64,000 nt of DNA, from positions 296,001 to 360,000 of the forward strand of contig CAHIKZ030003516.1 of assembly GCA_903632075.3 (NCBI GenBank). The letters are read 5' to 3'. Both the position numbers and the translations under genes were made by a program. The stretch is from Acanthosepion pharaonis. Its lineage: Eukaryota; Mollusca; Cephalopoda; Sepiida; Sepiidae. The notes below the pieces were generated by a model. The model worked only from the letters and a program-made list of their open reading frames with translations. It was not told where the DNA came from and ran no database searches. How positions within the stretch are numbered: the stretch's first letter is position 1; every line of letters begins with the position of its first letter. Below, one piece after another: positions 30,201 through 40,273 of the stretch.

Positions 30201-33200
30201 TCCTGTAAAACTGAGGTTCTGTTGCATAAATTTTGGTGTTCACTCCTGCATCGCCTGGTCTGAATTCCTGTAAAAACTGAGGTTCTGTTGCATAAATTTT
30301 GGTGTTCACTCCTGCATCGCCTGGTGTTCACTCCTGCATCGCCTGGTCTGAATTCCTGTAAAAACTGAGGTTCTGTTGCATAAATTTTGGTGTTCACTCC
30401 TGCATCGCCTGGTCTGAATTCCTGTAAAAACTGAGGTTCTGTTGCAAAAATTTTGTTGTTAATCCTGTGTTCATTCATCGCCTGGTCTGAATTCCTGTAA
30501 AAACTGAGGTTCTGTTGCATAAATTTTGGTGTTCACTCCTGCATCGCCTGGTCTGAATTCCTGTAAAAACTGAGGTTCTGTTGCATAAAAATTTTGTTGC
30601 ATAAATTTTGGTGTTCACTCCTGCATCGCCTGGTCTGAATTCCTGCAAAAACTGAGGTTCTGTTGCATAAGTTTTGGTGTTCACTCCTGCATCGCCTGGT
30701 CTGAATTCCTGTAAAAACTGAGGTTCTGTTGCATAAATTTTGGTGTTCATCCTGCATCGCCTGGTCTGAATTCCTGTAAAACTGAGGTTCTGTTGCATAA
30801 ATTTTGGTGTTCACTCCTGCATCGCCTGGTCTGAATTCCTGTAAAACTGAGGTTCTGTTGCATAAATTTTGGTGTTCACTCCTGCATCGCCTGTCTGAAT
30901 TCCTGTAAAAACTGACTCCTGCATCGCCTGGTCTGAATTCCTGTAAAACTGAGGTTCTGTTGCATAAATTTTGGTGTTCACTCCTGCATCGCCTGGTCTG
31001 AATTCCTGTAAAACTGAGTTCTGTTGCATAAATTTTGGTGTTCACTCCTGCATCGCCTGGTCTGAATTCCTGTAAAAACTGAGGTTCTGTTGCATAAATT
31101 TTGGTGTTCACTCCTGCATCGCCTGGTCTGAATTCCTGTAAAAACTGAGGTTCTGTTGCATAAATTTTGGTGTTCACTCCTGCATCGCCTGGTCTGAATT
31201 CCTGTAAAAACTGAGGTTCTGTTGCATAAATTTTGGTGTTCACTCCTGCATCGCCTGGTCTGAATTCCTGTAAAAACTGAGGTTCTGTTGCATAAATTTT
31301 GGTGTTCACTCCTGCATCGCCTGGTCTGAATTCCTGTAAAACTGAGGTTCTGTTGCATAAATTTTGGTGTTCACTCCTGCATCGCCTGGTCTGAATTCCT
31401 GTAAAAACTGAGGTTCTAAATTTTGGTGTTCACTCCTGCAAATTTGTAAAACTGAGGTTCTGTTCATAAATTTTGGTGTTCACCTGCATCGCCTGGACTG
31501 AATTCCTGTAAAACTGAGGTTCTGTTGCATAAATTTTGGTGTTCACTCCTGCATCGCCTGGACTGAATTCCTGTAAAAACTGAGGTTCTGTTGCATAAAT
31601 TTTGGTGTTCACTCCTGCATCGCCTGGTCTGAATTCCAAAAACTGAGGTTCTGTTGCATAAATTTTGGTGTTCTCCTGCATTGCCTGGACTGAATTCCTG
31701 TAAAAACTGAGATTCTGTTGCATAAATTTTGGTGTTCACTCCTGCATCGCCTGGTCTGAATTCCTGTAAAAACTGAGGTTCTGTTGCATAAATTTTGGTG
31801 TTCACTCATGCATCGCCTGGTCTGAATTCCTGTAAAAACTGAGGTTCTGTTGCATAAATTTTGGTGTTCACTCATGCATCGCCTGGACTGAATTCCTGTA
31901 AAACTGAATTCTGTTGCATAAATTTGGTGTTCACTCCTGCAAATTCCTGTAAAACTGAGGTTCTGTTGCATAAATTTTGGTGTTCACTCCTGCATCGCCT
32001 GGTCTGAATTCCTGTAAAACTGAGGTTCTGTTGCATAAATTTTGGTGTTCACTCCTGCATCGCCTGGTCTGAATTCCTGTAAAAAAACTGAGGTTCTGTT
32101 GCATAAATTTTGTTACAAATTTTGGTGTTCACTCCTCCATGCATCGCCTGGTCTGACTCCTGCATCGCCCTGTAAAAACTGAGGTTCTGTTGCATAAATT
32201 TTGGTGTTCACTCCTGCATCGCCTGGTCTGAATTCCTGTAAAAACTGAGGTTCTGTTGCATAAATTTTGGTGTTCACTCCTGCATCGCCTGGTCTGATTC
32301 CTGTAAAAACTGAGGTTCTGTTGCATAAATTTTGGTGTTCACTCCTGCATCGCCTGGTCTGAATTCCTGTAAAAACTGAGGTTCTGTTGCATAAATTTTG
32401 GTGTTCACTCCTGCATCGCCTGGTCTGAATTCCTGTAAAAACTGAGGTTCTGTTGCATAAATTTGGTGTTCACTCCTGCATCGCCTGGTCTGAATTCCTG
32501 TAAAAACATCTGTTGCATAAATTTTGGTGGCCTGGTCTGAATTAAAAAAACTGAGGTTCTGTTGCATAAATTTTGGTGTTCCTCCTGCATCGCCTGGTCT
32601 GAATTCCTGTCTGAAAAAACTGAGGTTCTGTTGCATAAATTTTGGTGTTCACTCCTGCATCGCCTGGTCTGAATTCCTGTAAAAACTGAGGTTCTGTTGC
32701 ATAAATTTTGGTGTTCACTCCTGCATCGCCTGGTCTGAATTCCTGTAAAAACTGAGGTTCTGTTGCATAAATTTTGGTGTTCACTCTGCATCGCCTGGTC
32801 TGAATTCCTGTAAAAACTGAGGTTCTGTTGCATAAATTTTGGTGTTCACTCCTGCATCGCCTGGTCTGAATTCCTGTAAAAACTGAGGTTCTGTTGCATA
32901 AATTTTGGTGTTCCTCCTGCATCGCCTGGTCTGAATTCCTGTAAAAACTGAGATTCTGTTGCATAAATTTGCATCGCCTGGTCTGTTCCTGTAAAACTGA
33001 GGTTCCTGTTCATCGCCTGGTCTGAATTCCTGTAAAACTGAGGTTCTGTTGCATAAATTTTGGTGTTCTGCATTGCCTGGTCATCGCCTGGTCTGAATTC
33101 CTGCAAAAAGATTCTGTTGCATGAGGTTCTGCATTGCTGAATAAAAAGGTTTTTGGTGTTCACTCCTGCATCGCCTGGTCTGAATTCCTGTAAAAACTGA

Positions 33201-33297
33201 GGTTCTGTTGCATAAATTTTGGTTTTCACTCCTGCATCGCCTGGACTGAATTCCTGTAAAAACTGAGGTTCTGTTGCATAAATTTTGGTGTTCACTC
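18250..33297. repeat. Satellite B: tandem array of a 65/66-bp unit
   Basis: The unit contains GAGGTTCTGTTGCATAAA, TTTTGGTGTTCACTCC, TGCATCGCCTGGTCTG and AATTCCTGTAAAAACT, with a period of 66 bp. A frequent one-base shorter form has four instead of five A after CCTGT. Recognisable units begin inside the transition zone near 16 kb, giving roughly 250 copies in all. Units between about 22.4 and 32 kb are close to identical, while those at 18-22 kb and 32.9-33.3 kb are truncated, scrambled or point-mutated. The array stops abruptly after GGTGTTCACTC. Two minus-strand frames are open in the 66-bp form (22 residues per unit), but the 65-bp form shifts frame, so long ORFs here are not evidence of a gene. 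Confidence 0.95.
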
Positions 33298-34637
33298 TTA
33301 TATATGGAAAAGATTAAAGTTAGCCTTTTGTCGGTGCATATTACCTCTAAACCACCAGATATTAGGAAAGGTTATTCCGATTTTTGGCCCCGGGCACTGC
33401 TTTGTGACGTCAGCTATCTTAACAATATTTTCTTTATGTTTTTTTGTTTTGCTCATGTTAAGTGTCAAAAAACAGTACACAAAATTCATTTTGTATCCAT
33501 AATATTGAATGTGTTAAATTATTCAAGAAAAATCTCAAGGTGATATTAGAAATTTCTGCAAAACATTGTTGATTTATTTATGTTTCTAATTTGTATTTAA
33601 ATACATTGTATTTATTTTCAATTTTTCTAGTTGAATTGTTCACCTATATTGCATATGATACATTATTGTACATATTACGATAAAATTTTTATTTTATATG
33701 AATACTACATTATGAAAACTGAGATGTAATAGAATGGGGGTTATGTATCATAGATTAGGGGTGGAGGGTCACGAGACCATTGCATCGGCACTGGTTCAAA
33801 CTCTGGGACTTTGACATCCTCAATAAAGGAAACATTAAATGGTGGTTACACTAAAATGCTTTGAGCTGGTCGAAACCTCTTGTGACATTAACATCTGTGA
33901 ACAAAGGAACTCTATAGCTAAATCTTTTAACATCAAAAGAAAAACGGTTAGTTTTATATTTCTTTTAATTCTTAAAAGACACTAATTAGTTGTTATTCTA
34001 TTCCTGAATTTGTCGAGAATCGGCAAGGTATTTGTATGACCCTCTGTTTTCACGTATTCGATATAGACGTTGTGGAAAATGAAATAAAATCTATAAATAC
34101 AATAAATAAAATAATAATCATGAATAAGAAAAAAAAAAAGAAATACATTTTCCCATGATGCTAAGGGAACCGGAAATATAATTATCCCACTTGGTTTCGT
34201 CAAATGCCGCTTGTTAAGTCTATAAAAAGACAAACGTTTTCCCGCCTCACTCTTTTTCTCCTTTTGCTCTAGGATGCAGAACAACGTGCTAATTACGATC
34301 CACTGACTACTGACTCTTCTCTTTCCCTTCATCAACGGATGGGATTTGCCTATGGCTTCCAAATATTGGAAAAAGCCAAGCTTTTTCTTTGGTTGTTCCA
34401 ACACAGCGCAAGCTCGACCATTAATTCGATGATTATACTTACTTACCCTAATTTCAGACCCCTCTCCAAAAAATAAAAGAAGCGGGCATATCATAACCAT
34501 ATTTAAACCTTCCAACTATAAAGTAAGTAGAAATTTTTCTTTGGTTGTTCCAGCTCTGCGCAAGACTGACTTGAGCTTGACCATGTTAACCATTCTTATA
34601 CTTACTTGTTGTGCCTTCTTGGGCTCACGTTCTTAGC
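33298..34637. other. AT-rich spacer after satellite B, no gene recognised
   Basis: The satellite ends and non-repetitive DNA begins here. A 177-codon minus-strand open frame (33,982-34,515) is the longest outside the repeats, but it is rich in F, Y, I and K from A/T runs and shows no domain I recognise. A 63-codon minus frame (33,298-33,489) resembles a decayed coding fragment of unknown type. Around 33,760-33,900 the sequence has GGGTCACGAGA and CATCTGTGAACAAAGG, close to words in the loop of the foldback at 41.1-41.4 kb. I see no other structure. Confidence 0.4.
34375..34612 (+). repeat. Direct repeat pair of about 70 bp
   Basis: TTTCTTTGGTTGTTCCA followed by GCGCAAG, CTTGACCAT or CTCGACCAT, and ATTCTTATACTTACTT (first copy: TGATTATACTTACTT) occurs at 34,375-34,445 and again at 34,536-34,612. 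This looks like a local duplication of a dispersed repeat. Its identity is unknown. Confidence 0.6.
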
Positions 34638-35190
34638 TGATATGAAGTAGGAAAACTACATTGAATCCATTGCTAGGTCAGCAGCTAAGAAAATAGTGGG
34701 AGACAATTTTTATCTCCGGAATTTATCTTACATATCTGTAAGTCTACCATTTGTCCATGCTTAAAATATCGTTGCTACATATGGTCCGGCGCCTCTGCTA
34801 TTTCCCTTGAGCTCCTTGTTAAGACCCAAAAAAGAATCTGCAATATTATTGGTCTTGATCTGGCGGCTCTGCTCCAGTCACTTCTCACCGCCGTAAGGTT
34901 GCCTCTCTATGTCATTTCTATAAATACATTCATGATAATTGTTTGAGTGGGCCCTTCGCTATGGTATCTCGAGTTTTTGAATTTAAACGCAGCACTAGAC
35001 TGGCGTCAAGATCTCATCAAGTTACAGTTAAGCTGGCTAGATGTGACCGTAAGTTCTATGCTAAAAGTTTCTTCTCGCGCACTTCTTGCTTATGGAACTC
35101 CCATCCGGCTCCATGTTTTCCAGCCAATATTAATCTGCAAAAATTTAAATGCAATGTCAATCTCTTCTCTTTCTTCCACAACTTGTAAAT
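34638..35190 (+). pseudogene. LINE reverse-transcriptase C-terminal fragment (jockey/CR1-like)
   Basis: Translated in shifting plus-strand frames, this matches the C-terminal part of a non-LTR retrotransposon RT of the type common in invertebrates. Visible pieces are NYIESIARSAAKK, a degenerate YISVSLPFVH region, a basic stretch FKRSTRLASRSHQ, and the terminal module FSRTSCLWNSHPAPCFP followed by NLQKFKCNVN. The same module occurs in fragments at 37.2, 44.4 and 63.9 kb. Several frameshifts and stops are present, and the RT catalytic core and endonuclease domain are missing. It is therefore a 5'-truncated dead copy. The exact clade cannot be settled by eye. Confidence 0.8.
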
Positions 35191-35762
35191 CCCTTGTGTT
35201 TTAATGGTATTACTGCCTTGCCGATTAAAAAAAAACTTATCCGAACTTATTTCTAAACCAATAAAGAAAAGGGGCATACAAAAAAGACAAACAGAACGAT
35301 GATTCACTAGTCACAATAAAAAAAAAAAAATGGTCCCTAGAAAAAAAATCAAGCATTTATAATGTTTCTTCATTGTTTATCATATGTGAACACACATCTA
35401 GAATACACAAAAAACACAAGCAACTTTTAAACTTTGCTAACGTTTCTTCTTTACTGATATGTTCCGGGAAGGGATATATTTGATTGAAGTAGCTAAGTGA
35501 GTTTGGCTACTGTAACCAAGTCGTACACGGTAGCAGTATCGACTGGTACTCGTCATAGTGGCAGGTAATAAGTGTAGACCGATAGTATAGCCAATGGTGT
35601 AGTCCAATGGGTGTCGTCATAGACTTAAACTTGGTCGTACCTACACGTCCGTCTGTATTTATGACGGACACCAGTCAATCATATTCCAGTGAGGAGGAAC
35701 TCAGGTGTATGCATATTCCATTATATCATTTACATACTAACAGGATGAGTGGTCGGATGTGC
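35191..35762. other. Spacer, nothing recognised
   Basis: Moderately AT-rich DNA with several A runs near 35,230-35,350. A segment at 35,500-35,700 is richer in G+C and contains the related words GTCGTACACGG, GTCGTACCTACACG and GTCGTCATAG. I find no coding potential or repeat family. Confidence 0.4.
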
Positions 35763-35895
35763 GATGTGGTGTAATGGATATCTGCTCGGAGTGAGAACTC
35801 GGAGAGCCGAGTTCGAATTCCAGCCGTGTTCATTAGATTCACTTACACACAAATACCCTTGATAAAGGCATGAATCCATCTCCTTCTCCCCACAC
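35763..35895 (+). mobile_element. tRNA-derived SINE, copy 1 of 4
   Basis: GATGTGGTGTAATGGATATC resembles an RNA polymerase III A box, and GAGTTCGAATTCCAG at about 35,810 matches the B box. Between them is TGCTCGGAGTGAGAACTCGG. The tRNA-like head is followed by the tail TTCACTTACACACAAATACC and TGAATCCATCTCCTTC. Three further copies in this window share head and tail in both orientations, so this is a dispersed SINE and not a tRNA gene. tRNA-derived SINEs are known from octopus and other cephalopods; which named family this is cannot be told here. Confidence 0.75.
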
Positions 35896-36424
35896 AGCCT
35901 GAGTTCGTTACATGGTCACCCAAACGAGTATCACGTATAGCACTTTTAACTGACTGGTCACGTTTGAATGCATTTCGTGACATGAAAAAGGAAGAGGTTT
36001 TTAATTTATTCTGTGTCACTCTGGTGGGGACCACTAATATTCATGATGATTGCCGTGAAAATGCCAACATCCTGTTACGTGTTGTAAGTGTTACGCTTGA
36101 GATCCCATAAGGAATGAAACCAATGAATGATAGTGGGTTGAAAGAAATTGTCATAAAAAAAAAACAAGAAAATACGTCATGGCATCAGCTTGTGCGCAAG
36201 AAAATGTTATTGAAAAAAATAAACAGAAATTTATAAGAAATATTTTAATATATTAAAAGTTGCCGACACAATTTTTAAATTATAGTAGAATAAATATTTA
36301 ATGAACTAAAAGTTTTTTAATAAACTAAACTTATTTAATTTCATTGACTCTAATGAAATATGTAACAGTGAAATTAGTCTTATTTAATATATAAATTATT
36401 TAATATAAATTAAACAAATAGAAT
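35896..36424. other. AT-rich spacer, no gene seen
   Basis: The first 200 bp may be an extended SINE tail or unrelated unique DNA. The remainder is very AT-rich with repeated TTTAATATAT/TATTTAAT words. No ORF, RNA or element boundary is visible. Confidence 0.35.
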
Positions 36425-36780
36425 GTGGCTTCATTGTGAAGCTCTTCTTAGCCGAATGGTTAAATAATGCCGGATGAGATGGTGGTTTCTCGTGGAAAGG
36501 GGGACACCGTTTCGAATCCTGCGGAAGAGCTCAATTTCTTTAATAAGATTTCTCAAATTTTCAGGATGGTAGACTAAATAACTACTGTTTAAAATAAAAC
36601 GGAGCGTCTATTCAAATATGGGTATCAACTAAAAATAACGCTTGAAGTAATAAAACTGTCAGACTGAGAAGAGAAAATCCAATAATTTATTATAAATTGC
36701 TTTATGTTTCCGATACGAAACTGATAAGATATAACATTTCGAGAAAATATGAACCAGTGAGTGTGCTTTAAAGGCAAATA
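36425..36780 (+). repeat. Tandem repeat unit 1 with a type-II tRNA-like head
   Basis: GCTCTTC at 36,441-36,447 pairs perfectly with GAAGAGC at 36,524-36,530, like a 7-bp acceptor stem. Inside lie TTAGCCGAATGGTTAAA (an A box as in Ser/Leu tRNAs), a possible anticodon arm with a 7-base loop GATGAGA, a small hairpin TTTC...GAAA where a long variable arm would sit, and GTTTCGAATCC (B box). The T stem does not pair and the base before the anticodon is A, not T, so a working tRNA is unlikely. About 50 bp downstream begins a roughly 110-bp block starting TACTGTTTAAAATAAAACGG (36,583) that recurs in units 2 and 3. Confidence 0.7.
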
Positions 36781-37065
36781 AAACCTTGTTTGATTGTGAA
36801 AGTCTTCGTAGCCGAGCGGTAAAAGTATGCCGAATCAGGCGGTGGTTTCTCCTGTAAAAGGGGACTTAATTTCGGATCTTTTCGGGGGACACATTTTCTT
36901 TAATAAGTGTCCAGACAGGTAGATAAAATATATACTGTTTAAAATAAAACGGAGCGTCTACTCAAATACGGGTAACCATTAATAAATAACGCTTGAAGTA
37001 ATAAAAATGTCGGACTGAGAAAAGAAACTCTAGTAATTCTTTTTGAATTACTTTGTTTACATTTA
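36781..37065 (+). repeat. Tandem repeat unit 2 with decayed tRNA-like head
   Basis: This unit repeats the order of unit 1: TTGATTGTGAAAG, then GTAGCCGAGCGGTAAAAG (A-box-like), GGTGGTTTCTCCTG, AATTTCGGATC (mutated B box), then the shared block from TACTGTTTAAAATAAAACGG at 36,933. The block to block distance from unit 1 is 350 bp. The acceptor stem no longer pairs well. Confidence 0.7.
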
Positions 37066-37500
37066 GAACCATGCTTGATTGTGAAGTCAAAAGGTTAAAG
37101 TAGGCCGGATAAGAAGGTGGTTTCTCCTGCAAAGAGAGACACAGTTTCGAATCCTTTCGGAGGGTACATTTTACTGTCGAACTAGCTATATACAACCATC
37201 TGTTCTATTCTAGTAGTTTTTCTTGCACTTCTCCTTTCTGATTTCTTGCTTCCCTGCCAATTACAATCTTCAAAAACTTAAGCGCAATGTCAGTCGTCAT
37301 CTTCTGTCTTCCTGAATCCTGTTCCTTTATTGACTTGTCACCTCTCTTTTCACGAAAGTCTTCTCATTCTTTTTCACTCCCGGCAACCCCATTGCGCAGT
37401 TTTCTAGAATGTGCGGACCGGTAGGCGAAATAAATACTGTTTAAAATAAAACGGATCGTCTACTCAAATATGGGTATCCAATAATTTAGGCGATCATGTA
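37066..37500 (+). repeat. Tandem repeat unit 3, interrupted by a LINE 3' end
   Basis: CTTGATTGTGAAG, GGTTAAAGTAGGCCGGAT, GGTGGTTTCTCCTGC and GTTTCGAATCC mark the third tRNA-like head at about 37,075-37,170. The shared block TACTGTTTAAAATAAAACGG returns at 37,435, about 150 bp later than in the other units, because a LINE fragment lies in between. The unit ends near TGGGTATCCAATAATTT. Confidence 0.65.
37205..37405 (+). mobile_element. LINE 3' fragment inserted in repeat unit 3
   Basis: TTGCTTCCCTGCCAATTACA and CAAAAACTTAAGCGCAATGTC align with the terminal RT module of the LINEs at 35.1 and 44.6 kb (CCAGCCAATATTAATCTGC, AAATTTAAATGCAATGTC). A pyrimidine-rich 3' UTR-like stretch follows. It is about 200 bp and heavily 5'-truncated. 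Its position, with repeat unit sequence on both sides, says it inserted after the tandem duplication or in one unit only. Confidence 0.6.
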
Positions 37501-37624
37501 TCTTTCGATACATGACTGACGAGGCAGATTTTTCCCCGCAGGTTACCATTTCTTTATGCGGTAGACCAGTTGCTATCCAAGGCCTGTCCTGCTATTTACT
37601 CATAGCTTTTTTTTTGGGGGGGGG

Positions 37625-37750
37625 AAGAAGAGGATTCATACCGTTCCCAAGGGTATTAGCACGTAAGTGAATGTAATGGATCTGACTGGATTTCGAACTT
37701 GACTCTCCGATTCCTCAATCCGAGCCGCTATCTATTACTCCACTGTATAA
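37625..37750 (-). mobile_element. tRNA-derived SINE, copy 2 of 4
   Basis: On the minus strand this reads GTGGAGTAATAGATAGCGGC, TCGGATTGAGGAATCGGAGA, CAAGTTCGAAATCCAGTC (B box), CATTACATTCACTTACG, then AATACCCTTGGG and TGAATCC. Head and tail match the copy at 35.8 kb. An eight-base G run abuts the tail. Confidence 0.75.
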
Positions 37751-37937
37751 CATATTACATCTTAATATAAGCTAAATTGCTCAGTATAATTTTCCTTTGA
37801 AGTAAATGAAGGTCTTATTTGATGGCGCAATGATTTAGTAATAATGTCCTTGTGCCATGCATCTTGTCCAGAAACTTATATATTTTATAAGGCTGTGCTA
37901 TAAGACTTTCACTGATTACCGGAACAAGATTGCAACG
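37751..37937. other. Short spacer, nothing recognised
   Basis: AT-rich DNA between the SINE and the foldback element. No feature could be supported. Confidence 0.3.
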
Positions 37938-38435
37938 CTACAATTTGGGCGTAAATTGCTTTTTAAGCCCCGCGCTAAATATGTAAGAAAAAAATTGCCA
38001 AATAGTTATATTTAGATGTAAATGTACATGCTTAATTCGAAAATAACAGAAATTTTGATAAAATCTAAGGTGTTTTGGAGTTATCGACAATGGAAGTTCG
38101 TATTCATTCGCGTCACGGCAAACATTACTGGCGTTGTTTGCAGATATTTGCTGCGGAATAACGTTTTTATTTCTTGCTTACGCAATGATTACTTAGTTGC
38201 GCAGTAATTCAGTCAAGTAAGAACCGTAAAAAGGCCATTAACAATGTAATCTTCCGCGCAAATCTAATCAGCAGTGAATGTATGCAAACAACGCCAGTAA
38301 TGGCTGCCCTGCCGTAACGCGAATGAGTCCAAAATTTTATTGTCGGTAGATATTATCAAAGTTTCTTTGTTATTTTCGAATTAAGCATATGCATTTACAT
38401 CTAAATATAACTATTCGGAACATTTTTATTACATA

Positions 38436-40151
38436 CTAGCAGTAGAGCCCGGCGTTGCCCGGGGATATAACAGTAAGAGATAGATCAAGTATCCACCATC
38501 ATAAAGACTGAAAAATAAAATTGACAAAGATTATTGTTTAAGGTTGACAGACACGCATGTCTTAATTAGTTTTTTTTTTTTTGTTTGTTTTTTTTTTACG
38601 AATTGGTCAAACCCAAACCGAAACTCAAACAAAAACATTGTTTTCAATCGTTATGAGTCTCCCGATTGAATAGAATTTTATTATAAACAATTGTCTTGTA
38701 AATTTTTAAAGCATTCTGAATGTAAAAATAAAAAAAAAAAATAAATGCCAAAAAAAAAAAAAGTTTTGTTGAAATCGGTTGAAAAATGTAGGTAGCCTTT
38801 CTGTAATAAGAAAGTTTTACAATTATGCTTATTGAATACAGTAAAAAAAAAATTTTGCTTGTGGTGATTCATAATTAGAATTTTGATTTGAAATATTTTT
38901 CACTCGTTGTTTTCTAATACAAAAAAAAATTTATTTGGGTAATTATGATCTAACAAATCTTATTCATTTAGTAGCCTTCTTTTATAATAATTTTTACAAT
39001 TTATGATTTTTACTTATTGAATTAAAAAATTGGACACCATGTGTATTTAAAGTAGTTAAAAAAATGTTTGATTTCAATAATATTTTGAACTTATTTGTTT
39101 GTATTCATAATCAGTAGATTAATTTGACGGATTTGAATATATTTTTTATTTTTTACGAATTGGTACGCAAACAAAAACATTCTTTTCGTTAATACTGATT
39201 GAATAGAAAAAATAATTGTTTGTAAATGGAATTTTAAAGCATTTATTAGTGTGCAAGACAATGATCTGCCAAAAAAAAAAAACAAAGTTTTATTCGGTTG
39301 AAAATTTAGTAGCCTTTTTACTTATTAATATAGTAATAAAAATGCATATTTTGCTTGTGGTTTCATAATTAGAATTCTGATTTGAATATAGTTTCCACTC
39401 GTTGTTTTTTTACTTTATTTGAATACAGATCTAAAAATTTATTCACCATAGCCTTCTCTGTAATTTAAATCTTTTACAATTTCCCGTTTGAATACAGTAA
39501 AAAAAATTGGACACCATTTTTAAAGTTAAGAGGTTATTATTTTTTAGTTGTGTATGTTTAGATTTCATTATCTTTCCCTAAAAATAAAGAATTTATGTTT
39601 GTATTCGTACAATCAGTAAAGATCGTTAGATTATTGTTTAAGGTTGACGGACACGCATGTCTTAGTTATTTTTTTTTTATTTTATTTTTTACGAATTGGT
39701 CAAACCCAAACTCAAAGAAAAACATTGTTTTCAATCGTTATGAGTCTACTGATTGAATAGAATTTTATTATAAATAATTGTCTTGTAAATGGGATTTTTA
39801 AAGCATTCTGAATGCTAAAAATAAAGAAAAAATTGTGCAAGAGAATGAGAAACACTACCTGCCAAAAAAAAAAAAGTGAAGTTTTGTTTTATCGGCTGAA
39901 AAATATAGGAAATCCGCTCCCATATTTAAAGTAACCCACACACACAAACAAACCGATGTGAGTTGTCCCCCTTCCATTTTCACGATGTCTCTTAATCGGG
40001 TTTTCAAATTGATTTTGTGCAAGAACAATTATATTTTTCCCATTCTTGGTGCTGTTAGAACCACCACAAGGTAATTTTATGTAGTCCTGTGAAGTTTTGT
40101 TGAAATCGGTTGAAAAATGTAGGAAATCCGATCCAATATATAAACGTTACA

Positions 40152-40208
<57 letters not shown>

Positions 40209-40229
40209 TGCGTTTTATAATAAGTAAGA
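38436..40229 (-). mobile_element. Non-autonomous Helitron inserted in the foldback arm
   Basis: Read on the minus strand, the element begins TCTTACTTATTATAAAACGC (40,229 leftwards) and ends with hairpin CCGGG...CCCGG, eight bases CTCTACTG, then CTAG at 38,439-38,436. A 5' TC, a 3' CTRR and a hairpin just before the end are hallmarks of Helitrons, as is insertion between A and T without target duplication. Flanks are A before TC and T after CTAG. The intact left arm of the host foldback shows the empty site GCTAAATATGTAA exactly. The interior has no helicase or Rep. It contains diverged internal repeats (GACACGCATGTCTTA at about 38,550 and 39,650; CAATCGTTATGAGTCT twice; GTTGAAATCGGTTGAAAAAT twice) and an (AC)n tract. 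Confidence 0.9.
40152..40205. repeat. (AC)n microsatellite inside the Helitron
   Basis: About 27 uninterrupted AC dinucleotides lie just inside the Helitron 5' end (minus orientation). The related Helitron end at 62.3 kb has an (AC)n tract at the same place, so the tract belongs to the element and is not a later addition. Confidence 0.95.
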
Positions 40230-40273
40230 TTTAGCTCGGGGCTTAAAAAGCAAACTACCCGAATTTTGGACCT

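Larger units (their letters stand above)
37938..40273. mobile_element. Foldback (long inverted-repeat) element, split by a Helitron
   Basis: The left arm (37,938 to about 38,160) contains GCTTTTTAAGCCCCGCGCT, AATAGTTATATTTAGATGTA, CTTAATTCGAAAATAAC, ATTCATTCGCGTCACGGC and ATTACTGGCGTTGTTTGCA. Their reverse complements follow in order at about 38,265-38,435 and, after an 1,794-bp interruption, at 40,230-40,273. Without the interruption the element is about 540 bp with arms of about 200 bp and a short loop. It has no coding capacity. The family is unknown; foldback-type MITEs are the closest class. Confidence 0.85.

Noticed and set aside
18250..33297. ORFs up to 387 codons in satellite B as genes
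   Set aside because: They are translations of the 66-bp unit; the 65-bp form switches frame constantly, and two frames are open at once. Nothing distinguishes one frame as selected.
1..33297. CRISPR-like direct repeats
   Set aside because: Units are contiguous with no unique spacers, and the rest of the window is clearly eukaryotic.
1..33297. Centromere identity for the satellites
   Set aside because: Length and arrangement would fit, but many satellites are not centromeric and I saw no CENP-B-box-like motif. Only mapping or CENP-A data could show it.
33982..34515. 177-codon minus-strand ORF, the longest outside repeats
   Set aside because: The end is dominated by F/Y/I from A/T runs, part of it lies in a duplicated non-coding repeat, and no domain is recognisable.
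36441..36530. Functional tRNA-Ser(TGA) gene
   Set aside because: The acceptor stem is perfect, but the T stem does not pair, the base before the anticodon is A instead of T, and the sequence is one of three decayed tandem copies.
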